From contig CANOCU010000041.1 of NCBI GenBank assembly GCA_947564645.1, positions 1-32,100 of the forward strand: 32,100 nt of DNA, read 5' to 3'. This document shows positions 24,243-32,100 of the stretch, in pieces. This stretch comes from an uncultured Lachnospiraceae bacterium. GTDB lineage: Bacteria > Bacillota > Clostridia > Lachnospirales > Lachnospiraceae. The position numbers and the translations under genes were made by a program. The notes under the pieces are model-generated. The model worked only from the letters and a program-made list of their open reading frames with translations, ran no database searches and was not told the origin of the DNA. How positions within the stretch are numbered: position 1 is the first letter of the stretch; the number at the start of each line of letters is the position of its first letter.

Positions 24243-25514
24243 ATGTGGCAAAAAATAAAAGCAATCAGACGGGACTACATAAATGACATTTTATTTTATG
24301 TTCTGCTTTTCTTTGGTCTGTTCGATGCCGCGAGAAACTATACACCGCTGCCGGAATGGATCGGCTATTCGAAGGATATTGCGATTTTCCTGCTCTATGT
24401 GTTGAATCGGAAAAAGATCCGGTTTTTACCGCAAAAAATGATTGTCATTCAATGTGTTTTTTGGTTCTTATGGGGCTTTGCGGGTATTTTTTATTCAGGC
24501 GGATATTCTCCGGTAAAGATTGTGATCGGGATCATAAAGTATCTGGAATTATTTATGCTGATCACTATTTTTCATAATTGGGACAGCCTGTTCTGTTTAA
24601 GTATCGGGCGGGCGCTTAATCTGTATCTATACGGGAGCATGGTCATCTTTGTTGTCAATATCATTGGTTACTATATCCCCAATCCGATCTGCTATGTGGG
24701 GTTGAGCAATGGAAATGTGACGGCAGGTTTTTATGGTGGGAGGCTCTCTGTAGGACAGCCGCCGATTGTGGTATTGCCAATGTTATTTTCCTGTGTATAC
24801 CTGCTTCTTTGCAGGAGCGGCTCTGTTTTTAAAGTATTATATTTGATCACAGGAATTGTGCTTTCGACAACGAATACAGGCATTGTTGCATTAGCTGCCT
24901 GCTTTATTGTTTATGGAATTTATTTTTTAATCAGTAAGAAAAGAATTCCGGGAAAGAATCTTATCGCAGTATTGATTGTTGTGGGTTTGCTTGTGGTCTT
25001 TCACAGACAGCTGATGTTGATCTTTGATGATCAGATTGAAATGTACAGGCGCAAGATCTTCAGTATCCTGCAGGGTGGAAAAGATGCGTCTATGGAAAGC
25101 AGAAAAGCAAACTGGATGTTTGCTTTAAACACACTGCAGACAAATGCGCAGTGGCTGTTTGGGCGTGGCATGTATGGATTCTGTATCGGGGGAGAATACC
25201 ACTACATTGAGAATACCTATGTTTCTATGCTTTGTACGTATGGTCTTCTGGGACTGGGAATGTTTCTGGTGTATCTGGCCAACCTGCTCATTCAGTATAT
25301 TCGAGCCTTTTTTGATAACCACAATGAAATATATGTTTTTGGAATATGCCTGGTACTTATCTATTTATTACATATGTATACACTTGATACTTTAATAATC
25401 TATACAATGTCTTTTGCTTTCAGTTTTTTCTATACGATTATTAGTAGAGGAGTGATGCAGGATGGAAATGAAGAGCAAAAAACAGTTTGCAATTTTGGTG
25501 AGGATCGATCATGA
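24243..25514 (+). CDS. O-antigen polymerase/ligase-like membrane protein (Wzy/WaaL type)
   Basis: 423 residues with about 11-12 membrane helices. The large loop between late helices contains SMESRKANWMFALNTL, FGRGMYGFCIGG and HYIENTYVSMLCTYGLLGLGMFLVYL. This 'GxG ... H..N.Y...L...GLLG' arrangement is the usual signature of the O-antigen ligase/polymerase superfamily. It probably joins repeat units in the periplasmic-side compartment. The cluster also encodes an EpsG-type polymerase at 12468, so two polymerases may serve different glycans. RBS AAAGGAAG is directly upstream; the TGA overlaps the GT8 start. Confidence 0.8.
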   Translation: MWQKIKAIRRDYINDILFYVLLFFGLFDAARNYTPLPEWIGYSKDIAIFLLYVLNRKKIRFLPQKMIVIQCVFWFLWGFAGIFYSGGYSPVKIVIGIIKYLELFMLITIFHNWDSLFCLSIGRALNLYLYGSMVIFVVNIIGYYIPNPICYVGLSNGNVTAGFYGGRLSVGQPPIVVLPMLFSCVYLLLCRSGSVFKVLYLITGIVLSTTNTGIVALAACFIVYGIYFLISKKRIPGKNLIAVLIVVGLLVVFHRQLMLIFDDQIEMYRRKIFSILQGGKDASMESRKANWMFALNTLQTNAQWLFGRGMYGFCIGGEYHYIENTYVSMLCTYGLLGLGMFLVYLANLLIQYIRAFFDNHNEIYVFGICLVLIYLLHMYTLDTLIIYTMSFAFSFFYTIISRGVMQDGNEEQKTVCNFGEDRS

Positions 25515-26503
25515 ATATCATGTATGCAACAGATAAAAATTATGCACCGGTTTGTGCAGCAAGCATAACATCCCTTCTTGAGAATAATCGGGAATGTGGA
25601 CAGATCAGGATATTTCTGTTCGCAGATCGTCTGGGAATCTATGAAGAGAAGATGACCGGACTTGTGAATAAGTATGGACGAGAGATAGAAGTGATACAGG
25701 CCGCTCCAATAGTGGATGCCTTTAAGAAAATGAATGTTCCCAAAGTCAGCGGCAGCTATTCTTCTTATGTCAGATTGGCTGCAAGTGAGAAATTGAAGGA
25801 GATCGATAAATTTTTATACATAGATTGTGATACGCTGATTTTTCATAATATAGAAGAACTTTATGACAGGAATATTGAAAGATATGCAGCAGGGGCAGTG
25901 TGTGATGGTATATCTGCCAGATGTAATCTGGCGCTTGGAAGAACGATTCAGGACTTGTATTTTAATGCGGGAATATTGCTTGTAAATGCTGAATATTGGC
26001 GCAAAAATGATGTGTTGCACGCAATGATCGACGACCTGAACAAGTACAACTTAAATCAGACAACGACGGGAAGTGATCAGGAAATGATCAATTTTACTTT
26101 ATACAAAAAAATATATAAACTTCCTTTAAAGTATAATGTGCTAGCCCAAAACAGAATATATGAACCGCGAAAAATGCGGTATATGATTGAGAAGAATGAT
26201 CAAAATTATTACTCCCTTTCGGAAATGAAGGAAGCGAAGGAAGATCCATACATTGTTCATTTTGCGAGCAGCACATTGATCAGGCCATGGTTCTTAAACA
26301 GTTATGATCCGTTGGTCGGAAAATGGGACGATTATTTATCCCGAAGCGGCTTTTCTTTTGAAAAAAAAGAACAAAAAATATCCCGGTGGCAAAAAATGTG
26401 TATTTTAGCACTTAAAACGTTACCTGCCCCGATTTATATGGTTCTTAAAAGGTATGAAAACAGGATGAAGCAGTATTATATCAGAACATGTAAGAGAAAA
26501 TGA
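25511..26503 (+). CDS. glycosyltransferase family 8
   Basis: 330 residues. MNIMYATDKNYAPVCAASITSLLENN, SSYVRLAASEKL, the DxD motif in FLYIDCDTLIF (Asp105, Asp107), LYFNAGILLVNAEYWR, TGSDQEMIN and IVHFASSTLIRPW match the retaining GT8 galactosyl/glucosyltransferases (RfaJ/LgtC-like) in order. The C-terminal 60 residues are basic and probably associate with the membrane. It is coupled to the upstream polymerase by an ATGA overlap. Base composition is clearly more AT-rich from here to the end of the operon. Confidence 0.9.
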   Translation: MNIMYATDKNYAPVCAASITSLLENNRECGQIRIFLFADRLGIYEEKMTGLVNKYGREIEVIQAAPIVDAFKKMNVPKVSGSYSSYVRLAASEKLKEIDKFLYIDCDTLIFHNIEELYDRNIERYAAGAVCDGISARCNLALGRTIQDLYFNAGILLVNAEYWRKNDVLHAMIDDLNKYNLNQTTTGSDQEMINFTLYKKIYKLPLKYNVLAQNRIYEPRKMRYMIEKNDQNYYSLSEMKEAKEDPYIVHFASSTLIRPWFLNSYDPLVGKWDDYLSRSGFSFEKKEQKISRWQKMCILALKTLPAPIYMVLKRYENRMKQYYIRTCKRK

Positions 26504-26579
26504 GACAAGCTTTATCGTAATATATGTGTTTTTGAAGAGGAAGCAAGACGAAAAAACAAATTTAAGCAGGCGAATGATA

Positions 26580-27440
26580 ATGCAAAATGATCTAGTCAGT
26601 GTAATTATACCTACCTATAACCGGGCAAACTCTTTAGGCCGGGCAATCGAGAGTGTTCTGAATCAGACCTATCAGTTTCTGGAATGTATTATTGTGGACG
26701 ATGGTTCCACAGATAATACCGGGGAAATGGTGAGGAGGATTTCTGATGAAAGAGTGGTATATGTGCGTCTCGATCAAAATGCCGGTGCGTGTCATGCGAG
26801 AAATATAGGTATCTTAAAAGCAAGAGGGGATTATATTGCTTTTCAGGACAGCGATGATATTTGGTATGAGGACAAGCTGGAAAAAGAACTGGCCTGTATA
26901 GAAGAAAAGAATGCGGATGGAGTATTTTGCCAGATGTATTCCAAAAGATATGAAAAGGCTAAAGGTATAAAGTTCCCCGGGTCTTTTTTCACGCAGCGTA
27001 AGGTTACTATAAGGAGAATCCTTACACGTAATTTTGCCAGTACACAGACATTGCTGATCAGAAGATCTGTGTTACGGGAGATCGTATTTGATGAGAAACT
27101 GCCTCGTTTTCAGGATTGGGATTTAATGATAAGACTGGTAAAAGGATATAAGGTTGTATATTTGAAGGAAATTCTTGTCGAACAGAATATGAGCCTGGAT
27201 AGTATAGGCAATGATCCTCAAAAGGGAATTGAGGGAATAAATCATATTATGGAAAAATATGCCAACGACTATAAGAGGTACCCGAAATTAAACTATTTCA
27301 ATTATTATTTATTAGGATCGTATCAAATGAAATTAGGTGAAAAGTCATCGGAAGCATTATGGAATTCGCTACGCAGGAATCCCTTTTCCTGCAAATGTTG
27401 GATAAAGTGGCTCAGTGCAAAATTTTTGATGAAAAAGTAG
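26580..27440 (+). CDS. glycosyltransferase family 2
   Basis: 286 residues from the ATG at 26580. VSVIIPTYNRANSLGRAIESVLNQTY, CIIVDDGSTDNTGEMV, NAGACHARNIGI and AFQDSDDIWYEDKLEKEL show all GT-A motifs. The protein ends with a cysteine- and lysine-rich tail. The start is uncertain: ATGs at 26574 and 26526 are in frame, but AGCAGG at 26565-26570 suits 26580 best. The gene is AT-rich compared with the GT2 genes of the first operon. Substrates unknown. Confidence 0.85.
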   Translation: MQNDLVSVIIPTYNRANSLGRAIESVLNQTYQFLECIIVDDGSTDNTGEMVRRISDERVVYVRLDQNAGACHARNIGILKARGDYIAFQDSDDIWYEDKLEKELACIEEKNADGVFCQMYSKRYEKAKGIKFPGSFFTQRKVTIRRILTRNFASTQTLLIRRSVLREIVFDEKLPRFQDWDLMIRLVKGYKVVYLKEILVEQNMSLDSIGNDPQKGIEGINHIMEKYANDYKRYPKLNYFNYYLLGSYQMKLGEKSSEALWNSLRRNPFSCKCWIKWLSAKFLMKK

Positions 27441-27470
27441 TTATCGTAAACAAGATTTGAAAGGCATGGT

Positions 27471-28553
27471 ATGAATGATTTTAAGCAGATAGTATTTGAA
27501 ATTGTAAATATTTATAAAGAAAAGTACAGAAATTCAGATCATGCAGATGCAGGATGCAATGGGCCATATAAGATGGTACAGTTGCCAACGCGTAACACGG
27601 CACACTGGATCATTTCTTTTTCCATTATGTATAAGTTTACCGGGGACATGGAATATAGAAGGATTGTCGGGAGGTTTACAAAGTATCTTGTAGATGCAGT
27701 AAAAAAGGATAACTATGCGGTTCGTTATCTGGAAGACGAGTTTAATATAATAGGGTTGGCGTGGGTTATTGAAGCGTTGCTCTATGCGTCGGATCTGTTG
27801 GATGATGTAGAGCCGCTGCGAATTGCAGAGAAGATTTTTCTGTCGCAGCAATATGATAAGAAGAAGCATATTTGGATTGCTGTCAACGGAGAAGGAAAAG
27901 AATTGGGAGTAGATGTTGCGTTTAACCATAATCTTTGGTTTGCCATGGCAGGCGCTAAACTATGTAAAAAAGAGCAATGTGATGAAATTGAGTTTGAAGT
28001 ATCAGACTTCCTGAAATTTATGGACAAACAGTTTCTGTCTTATCGCAATGGCCTGATTTGTCATTTTATAAAGAGCAGCGGAGATGTTTTTCGGGATGTA
28101 AAGCATCTTGTCAGAAAAATGATTTTTCAGGTTACCGGTAAAGATTTTCCGTGGAAGAAGAGAAACTGGGTAGAATACGAACGTGCATATCACTTATTTA
28201 GTGTTTATGCATTTGCACAACTCAAATTATTATACCCGGACTTGGATTTGTTTCAGAATAAAAAAATGAGGAAAGTTTTAGCATATTCGTCTAACATAAA
28301 TCATTTTATAACATTTGAACATGCATTTTCTTATTCTTATGCTTATAATTCACCGGCATACGAGTATCCGCTTGTGCAGAAAGTTTTTTTCTCTGAAAAA
28401 CTTGTAGATCCTGAAAAGGTCTTCAAAGTACATTGTGACACTATTTTTGATGAAAAGACAAAAGTTTTTTCGAAAAATACCGTTGATGTGGATACTTTGA
28501 ATGCACGCGTTTATGAAACGATGCAACTTTATGAATTAGAATCTAACGTATAA
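27471..28553 (+). CDS. unidentified helical protein, possible (alpha/alpha)6-barrel enzyme
   Basis: 360 residues, no signal peptide and no membrane helices, so probably cytoplasmic. I do not recognise the family. Visible are repeated helix-like blocks with aromatic-rich turns (NTAHWIISFSIMYKFTGD, NIIGLAWVIEALLYASDLL, FNHNLWFAMAGAKL, ERAYHLFSVYAFAQLKLLYP and a final DVDTLNARVYETMQLY), a periodicity of about 50-60 residues like alpha/alpha-toroid glycosidases, lyases or epimerases. It lies between a GT2 and the flippase in one operon, so action on a lipid-linked oligosaccharide is possible. This is inference from pattern only. Confidence 0.55.
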   Translation: MNDFKQIVFEIVNIYKEKYRNSDHADAGCNGPYKMVQLPTRNTAHWIISFSIMYKFTGDMEYRRIVGRFTKYLVDAVKKDNYAVRYLEDEFNIIGLAWVIEALLYASDLLDDVEPLRIAEKIFLSQQYDKKKHIWIAVNGEGKELGVDVAFNHNLWFAMAGAKLCKKEQCDEIEFEVSDFLKFMDKQFLSYRNGLICHFIKSSGDVFRDVKHLVRKMIFQVTGKDFPWKKRNWVEYERAYHLFSVYAFAQLKLLYPDLDLFQNKKMRKVLAYSSNINHFITFEHAFSYSYAYNSPAYEYPLVQKVFFSEKLVDPEKVFKVHCDTIFDEKTKVFSKNTVDVDTLNARVYETMQLYELESNV

Positions 28554-28577
28554 AAAGAGGTAGAGAAGGATATTTTT

Positions 28578-29975
28578 ATGACTCAAAAGGATTCTTTAAA
28601 AAAGAATACGTTTTTGCTTACAGCAGGTACCTTTCTGAATAAGGGATTACAGTTTTTAGTAATTCCTTTTTTTAGTAAGTGGCTAACGACAGAAGAATAT
28701 GGAGAATTTGATTTATTATGCACATATGTTTCATTGCTCATTCCGGTCATAACGTTGGCGACACAGGAGGCTGTGTTTCGCTTTGCAGTAGATGATGAAG
28801 ACTGGATTCATAGGAAAGTGTATATAACAAATGCTTTTGTATTTCAGATATTTGGTTATTTTGTGATCACTTTTTTGTTATTCTTTTTCAGAAATAAAGT
28901 TGGAAACAGGATTTACATTATTTTTTCTTTTTATTTATTTGCGGAGTTATTTTCTACTTTTTTGCGGGGGTATCTCAGAGCGGTTAGAAAACTGGATTTG
29001 TATTCTGTTTCTATGTGTGTTTCAACTGTCTTTATGGCAATATTTGTAACGATATTTGTGTATTTTTTTCATATGAAATTAGAAGGAATTTTGTTGGGAT
29101 ATGCGCTGGGAACATTTTTGGGGGATCTTTGTATCTGCTTTCTTTCCAGGTTTCACACGATGTTATTATTCAATCGAATAGAGATTGTGAAAATCAAGGA
29201 GTTAATTACGTACTCACTTCCCTTGATTCCGAATGAGTTAGCGTGGTGGGTTATGAATGCTTCTGACAGACAGCTTATTCATTTGTTCTTTGGAAGTACA
29301 GCGAATGGGATATATGCTATTACACATAAAATTCCGTCATTATGTTCAGTGTTATTTAGTATGTTTAGTGTTTCCTGGCAACAGGAAGCGGTAGGGAGAA
29401 TAAAGGATGAAAACCGGGAAGAATATTTTAATCATATATTGAATTCTTTTTTACAATTGCTGCTGACGGTATGCTCCGGTTTGGCAGCCGGAAGCTTTAT
29501 TGTGTACTATTACATATTCGATGTCAAATATTTTGAGGCAATCCTGTATTCTCCCATTTTGATTTTTTCTTCCATGCTGTTAGCAGTCTCTCAATTTTTT
29601 GGAGGAATACAGATCGCCTTGAAACAGCCAAAGCAGAATGGGATTACCACTGTAATTGGAGCTGTCTTGAATATTTTAGTTCATATTGGACTTTATAAAT
29701 ACATTGGATTATATGCGGCGGCAATCTCTACACTTGTTGCCAACGGGATGATCCTGTTTTTAAGAATTATTTTCTTAAGAAATGAATTTCGAGTCCGTAT
29801 CAGGAAAAAGACTGTATTTACCTGCTGTGGATTTCTCTATTTTTTCTTTATGTCTTATTTGTATGATAATATGATTCTTAATTGGTTTAATTTATTTGCT
29901 GCATGTCTCTTTTTTGCATTTATCAACCAGATCATAAAAAAGCTCAGGGCAATTATTGATACAAGATTGCCGTAA
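28578..29975 (+). CDS. Wzx-type oligosaccharide flippase
   Basis: 465 residues with about 12-14 membrane helices. KKNTFLLTAGTFLNKGLQFLVIPFFSKWLTTEEYGEFDLLC is the typical N-terminus of the polysaccharide transporter (MATE-like MOP) family, and SLPLIPNELAWWVMNASDRQLI lies in the seventh-helix region as in Wzx proteins. It should move undecaprenyl-diphosphate-linked repeat units across the membrane. It is the only flippase in the window and is encoded in the second operon. It is strongly AT-rich. No clear terminator follows. Confidence 0.88.
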   Translation: MTQKDSLKKNTFLLTAGTFLNKGLQFLVIPFFSKWLTTEEYGEFDLLCTYVSLLIPVITLATQEAVFRFAVDDEDWIHRKVYITNAFVFQIFGYFVITFLLFFFRNKVGNRIYIIFSFYLFAELFSTFLRGYLRAVRKLDLYSVSMCVSTVFMAIFVTIFVYFFHMKLEGILLGYALGTFLGDLCICFLSRFHTMLLFNRIEIVKIKELITYSLPLIPNELAWWVMNASDRQLIHLFFGSTANGIYAITHKIPSLCSVLFSMFSVSWQQEAVGRIKDENREEYFNHILNSFLQLLLTVCSGLAAGSFIVYYYIFDVKYFEAILYSPILIFSSMLLAVSQFFGGIQIALKQPKQNGITTVIGAVLNILVHIGLYKYIGLYAAAISTLVANGMILFLRIIFLRNEFRVRIRKKTVFTCCGFLYFFFMSYLYDNMILNWFNLFAACLFFAFINQIIKKLRAIIDTRLP

Positions 29976-30661
29976 GGAAATGTTTGAGAAATTGAAGTGC
30001 TAATGTAGTGATGTGATGAAGCGTTGCATAACAAATACATAAGTGGGTCATTGCCCTGGCTATTGCGACGATTGTATTAGTATACAGATTAGCAGATCGC
30101 GAGCAGTTATTTTTCACGGTGATTTTATCGAGCTTTTTTGCCATGAATGTAAGCAAACAGGCAGGGGGATTTGATACATTTAATATGTCAACAATTGGTA
30201 TGGGCATCGCCTATGCCTTTGTGATATTAGTGATCGCTTATGTGGCAGGTAAAGAAAAGAATTTTAATCTTGCCAAGAATATACTCTGTCAGGAACTGCA
30301 GCAGCGAGGCATAGTCACGCAATTCGATCGCTATGGCACATGTGGCGGCTTCGTGCCAGTTGACGTGATGAACTGGCTGTGTCGAAGAATTTTGTGTGAC
30401 AGAAGATATGCTTTTTGTAGATGTCATAGGTGCCATAGAAGTGCCTTTCGTTAGATAAAACAGCAGGTACGCTGCTTCGAAGTGATAGATGTTAAGAAGC
30501 TAAGGCAGGGGCGAGTGCATGAGGCTTTGCCTATTGAGTACTGAGAATTTTTAGGCCAGGACTTGAGAAAACGCAACCTTTTCGGGGAGTCTTCTTATAT
30601 AATATAAAGCGATAGTATTACCACCATGAGGAAATAGCATAAAGTATATTCGCGTTTCTGA
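29976..30661. other. gene-poor stretch with decayed coding remnants
   Basis: About 690 bases between the flippase and rmuC without an intact gene or clear RBS. It includes the membrane-protein remnant listed separately and, further on, short open pieces such as one encoding VKKLRQGRVHEALPIEY before a stop near 30530. An AT-rich segment at 30594-30610 could hold a promoter, but nothing is decisive. No terminator hairpin with a T-run was found for either flanking gene. Confidence 0.5.
30032..30454 (+). pseudogene. membrane-protein remnant
   Basis: The frame is open from 30032 to a stop at 30454, but there is no convincing start: the only candidates are an internal GTG at 30119 or a later ATG, without an RBS. 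The first 70 residues encode two clean membrane helices (WVIALAIATIVLVY and IGMGIAYAFVILVIAYVAG) joined by a well-formed loop. The remainder (ILCQELQQRG to the Arg/Cys-rich end) looks like out-of-frame sequence. I read it as a fragment of a membrane protein truncated at both ends. The family is not recognised. Confidence 0.4.
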
Positions 30662-32029
30662 TTACTCGTCGACTGTATCATCTAATGCATTCATCAAAGA
30701 TGTATTTTCTTCTGTTAATTCTTCTACACTACGCAAAGTGCGGTTAATCGCTCTTGTGCGTCTGCCAACAATTTCTCCAAGTGTTTTATCCGCAGTCTGT
30801 ATCTGCTTTTGAGCCTTGTCTAGCATATCTCCAAATTTCACAAATTCTGATTTCACAGCACGAAGAGTGTCCCATACTTCCTGTGACCTCTGTTCAATCG
30901 CAAGTGTCTTGAAACCCATTTGCAAAGATGCAAGAAATGCCGAAAGTGTAGTTGCACCAACTGCTGTAATTTTATATTTGTCACGGAGTTCTTCAAACAA
31001 AGATGCATTTTGCACCACTTCTGCGTATAGTCCTTCAGTGGGCAAAAACATTAGAGCAAAATCCGTTGTTTTCGGTGGTGTTATATATTTGTCATGTATA
31101 TCTTTTGCGAAAGCACGAATTTTTACTGTCAGTGACCGCCTCGCCTCATCAATAGCCTGTTTATCTTCTGAATCAATTAATCGGTTATAATCCTCAATTG
31201 GAAACTTACTATCAATAGGCAGAAGTAATGGTGTGTCACCGTTACCTGGAAGTTTTATAGCAAATTCTACACGTTTACCATCTTTAATCTCTACATTCAT
31301 TTCATATTGATTCGGCGCAAGAATATCGGAAAGTAACTTCTCAAGACGAACCTCACCATATGTACCGCGTTCTTTTACATTTATAAGGGCGTTTTTTAGC
31401 GACTTCGCATCAGCAGCAAGAGCTTTCATTTCTCCCAATCCTTGACCTACACTTTCAAGTTGCTTACTTACCAACTCAAAAGATTGAGTGAGGCGAGTTT
31501 CAAGAGTTTTTTGCAATTTCTCATCCACTACGCCTTGTATCTGCTCAAGTCGCTTTTCATTACTTTCTTGCAATGATTTCATCTTATTTTCGAGTATAGT
31601 GTTGATCTTTTCAATATTTTCAGAATTATCATGTTGTATAGCGGAAAGACGATTATCAACTTTTTCCCCAAATGTATGGAGCTGTTTGTTTTGCTCTTCG
31701 CGATTAGTTTGCAGTGCAGTAGTTACACTTCTTCCAATTTGCTCATTACTATCTATACTAACTTTTTGAATAGATGTTAATTGAGTTACCATCTGTTTTT
31801 GAAACTCAGCAAGTTGTTGATTGACTTCCCTGCGGTTATCTGAAAGTGTGCCTTGAATACTTTTATGCATAACGTCAAAACGTTCAAATTGCTCTGTTGC
31901 ACCATTCGAAATTTGCTTTTGCACGCCATTACGCTGTTCCTCAGCAGTATGTTTTAGTAAACTTGTTATCTCGCTAATGTCAGATTTCTTATACCCCACA
32001 AGTTGCAAGATGATAACCCCTAAAAGCAA
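30662..32029 (-). CDS. rmuC: RmuC-family DNA recombination protein
   Basis: 455 residues from a TTG start. An N-terminal hydrophobic anchor (LLLGVIILQLVG) is followed by about 180 residues of coiled coil rich in Gln, Glu and Ser. The RmuC domain then has LPGNGDTPLLLPIDSKFPIEDYNRL, KYITPPKTTDFALMFLPTEGLYAEV and AVGATTLSAFLASLQMGFKTLAIE. RmuC is linked to limiting inversions at short inverted repeats in E. coli; its mechanism is not settled. No ATG or RBS exists in frame: the frame stays open only to 32065, while an ATG at 32084 is in another frame. A one-base frameshift near 32066-32080 or a non-standard start is possible. It is transcribed towards the polysaccharide cluster and is probably its chromosomal border. 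Confidence 0.88.
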   Translation of the reverse strand: MLLGVIILQLVGYKKSDISEITSLLKHTAEEQRNGVQKQISNGATEQFERFDVMHKSIQGTLSDNRREVNQQLAEFQKQMVTQLTSIQKVSIDSNEQIGRSVTTALQTNREEQNKQLHTFGEKVDNRLSAIQHDNSENIEKINTILENKMKSLQESNEKRLEQIQGVVDEKLQKTLETRLTQSFELVSKQLESVGQGLGEMKALAADAKSLKNALINVKERGTYGEVRLEKLLSDILAPNQYEMNVEIKDGKRVEFAIKLPGNGDTPLLLPIDSKFPIEDYNRLIDSEDKQAIDEARRSLTVKIRAFAKDIHDKYITPPKTTDFALMFLPTEGLYAEVVQNASLFEELRDKYKITAVGATTLSAFLASLQMGFKTLAIEQRSQEVWDTLRAVKSEFVKFGDMLDKAQKQIQTADKTLGEIVGRRTRAINRTLRSVEELTEENTSLMNALDDTVDE

Positions 32030-32100
32030 AACAATAGTTACAATACCTAGGGAACCGCTGATTAATTAGTTTTATTTTCAGCATTATCCCGTTTTGTCAG

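Noticed and set aside
1-32100. CRISPR array, tRNA or rRNA genes
   Set aside because: No regularly spaced repeats and no tRNA or rRNA-like sequence was noticed on either strand.

Overview
The window looks like a chromosomal segment of a spore-forming-lineage Bacillota, most likely a Lachnospiraceae-type Clostridium. This rests on the DUF3048 (YerB-like) lipoprotein, a Spo0A-type DNA-binding domain, an EpsG-family polymerase and AGGAGG-type ribosome binding sites. About 28 kb of it (1.8-30.0 kb) is a single surface-polysaccharide (capsule/exopolysaccharide) biosynthesis region. It is bordered on the left by the tail of a CPBP membrane protease and a DUF3048 lipoprotein, and on the right by a decayed stretch and rmuC.

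Layout. (i) 1.86-6.7 kb: activated-sugar genes rmlD (dTDP-L-rhamnose), gmd and fcl (GDP-L-fucose), with a large multi-spanning membrane protein between gmd and fcl. (ii) 6.7-7.3 kb: a free-standing Spo0A effector domain without a receiver domain, with its own promoter and a strong terminator. (iii) 7.3-19.65 kb: a tightly packed, often overlapping operon. It holds a GtrB-like polyprenyl-phosphate glycosyltransferase, several GT2 and GT4 transferases, the initiating polyprenyl glycosylphosphotransferase, a Wzz/YveK-like protein with a degenerate kinase-like tail, an EpsG-type polymerase and a GT-C (GT39-like) membrane transferase, and it ends in an intrinsic terminator. (iv) 19.74-21.22 kb: a tyrosine recombinase gene enclosed by a perfect 28-bp inverted repeat, each copy itself a palindrome around an asymmetric 5-bp core. 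(v) 21.3-30.0 kb: a second transferase operon that becomes more AT-rich towards its end, with GT4, methyltransferase (carrying a G9 tract), GT4, Wzy/ligase-like protein, GT8, GT2, an unidentified soluble protein and a Wzx flippase.

How it may work together: nucleotide sugars feed undecaprenyl-linked assembly started by the phosphotransferase at 9.2 kb. Repeat units are extended by the GT2/GT4/GT8 enzymes, flipped by Wzx, polymerised by EpsG and/or the Wzy-like protein, and length-controlled by the Wzz-like protein. The GtrB-like enzyme plus a GT-C protein could add side-chain sugars outside the membrane.

The most interesting structure is the recombinase cassette. Inverted flanking sites predict inversion rather than excision, both sites lie between genes, and the cassette sits exactly between the two halves of the cluster. 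I propose a self-contained inversion switch that controls expression of the downstream half. The G9 tract in the methyltransferase is a possible second phase-variation device. These are inferences from sequence; no alignment or database search was possible.
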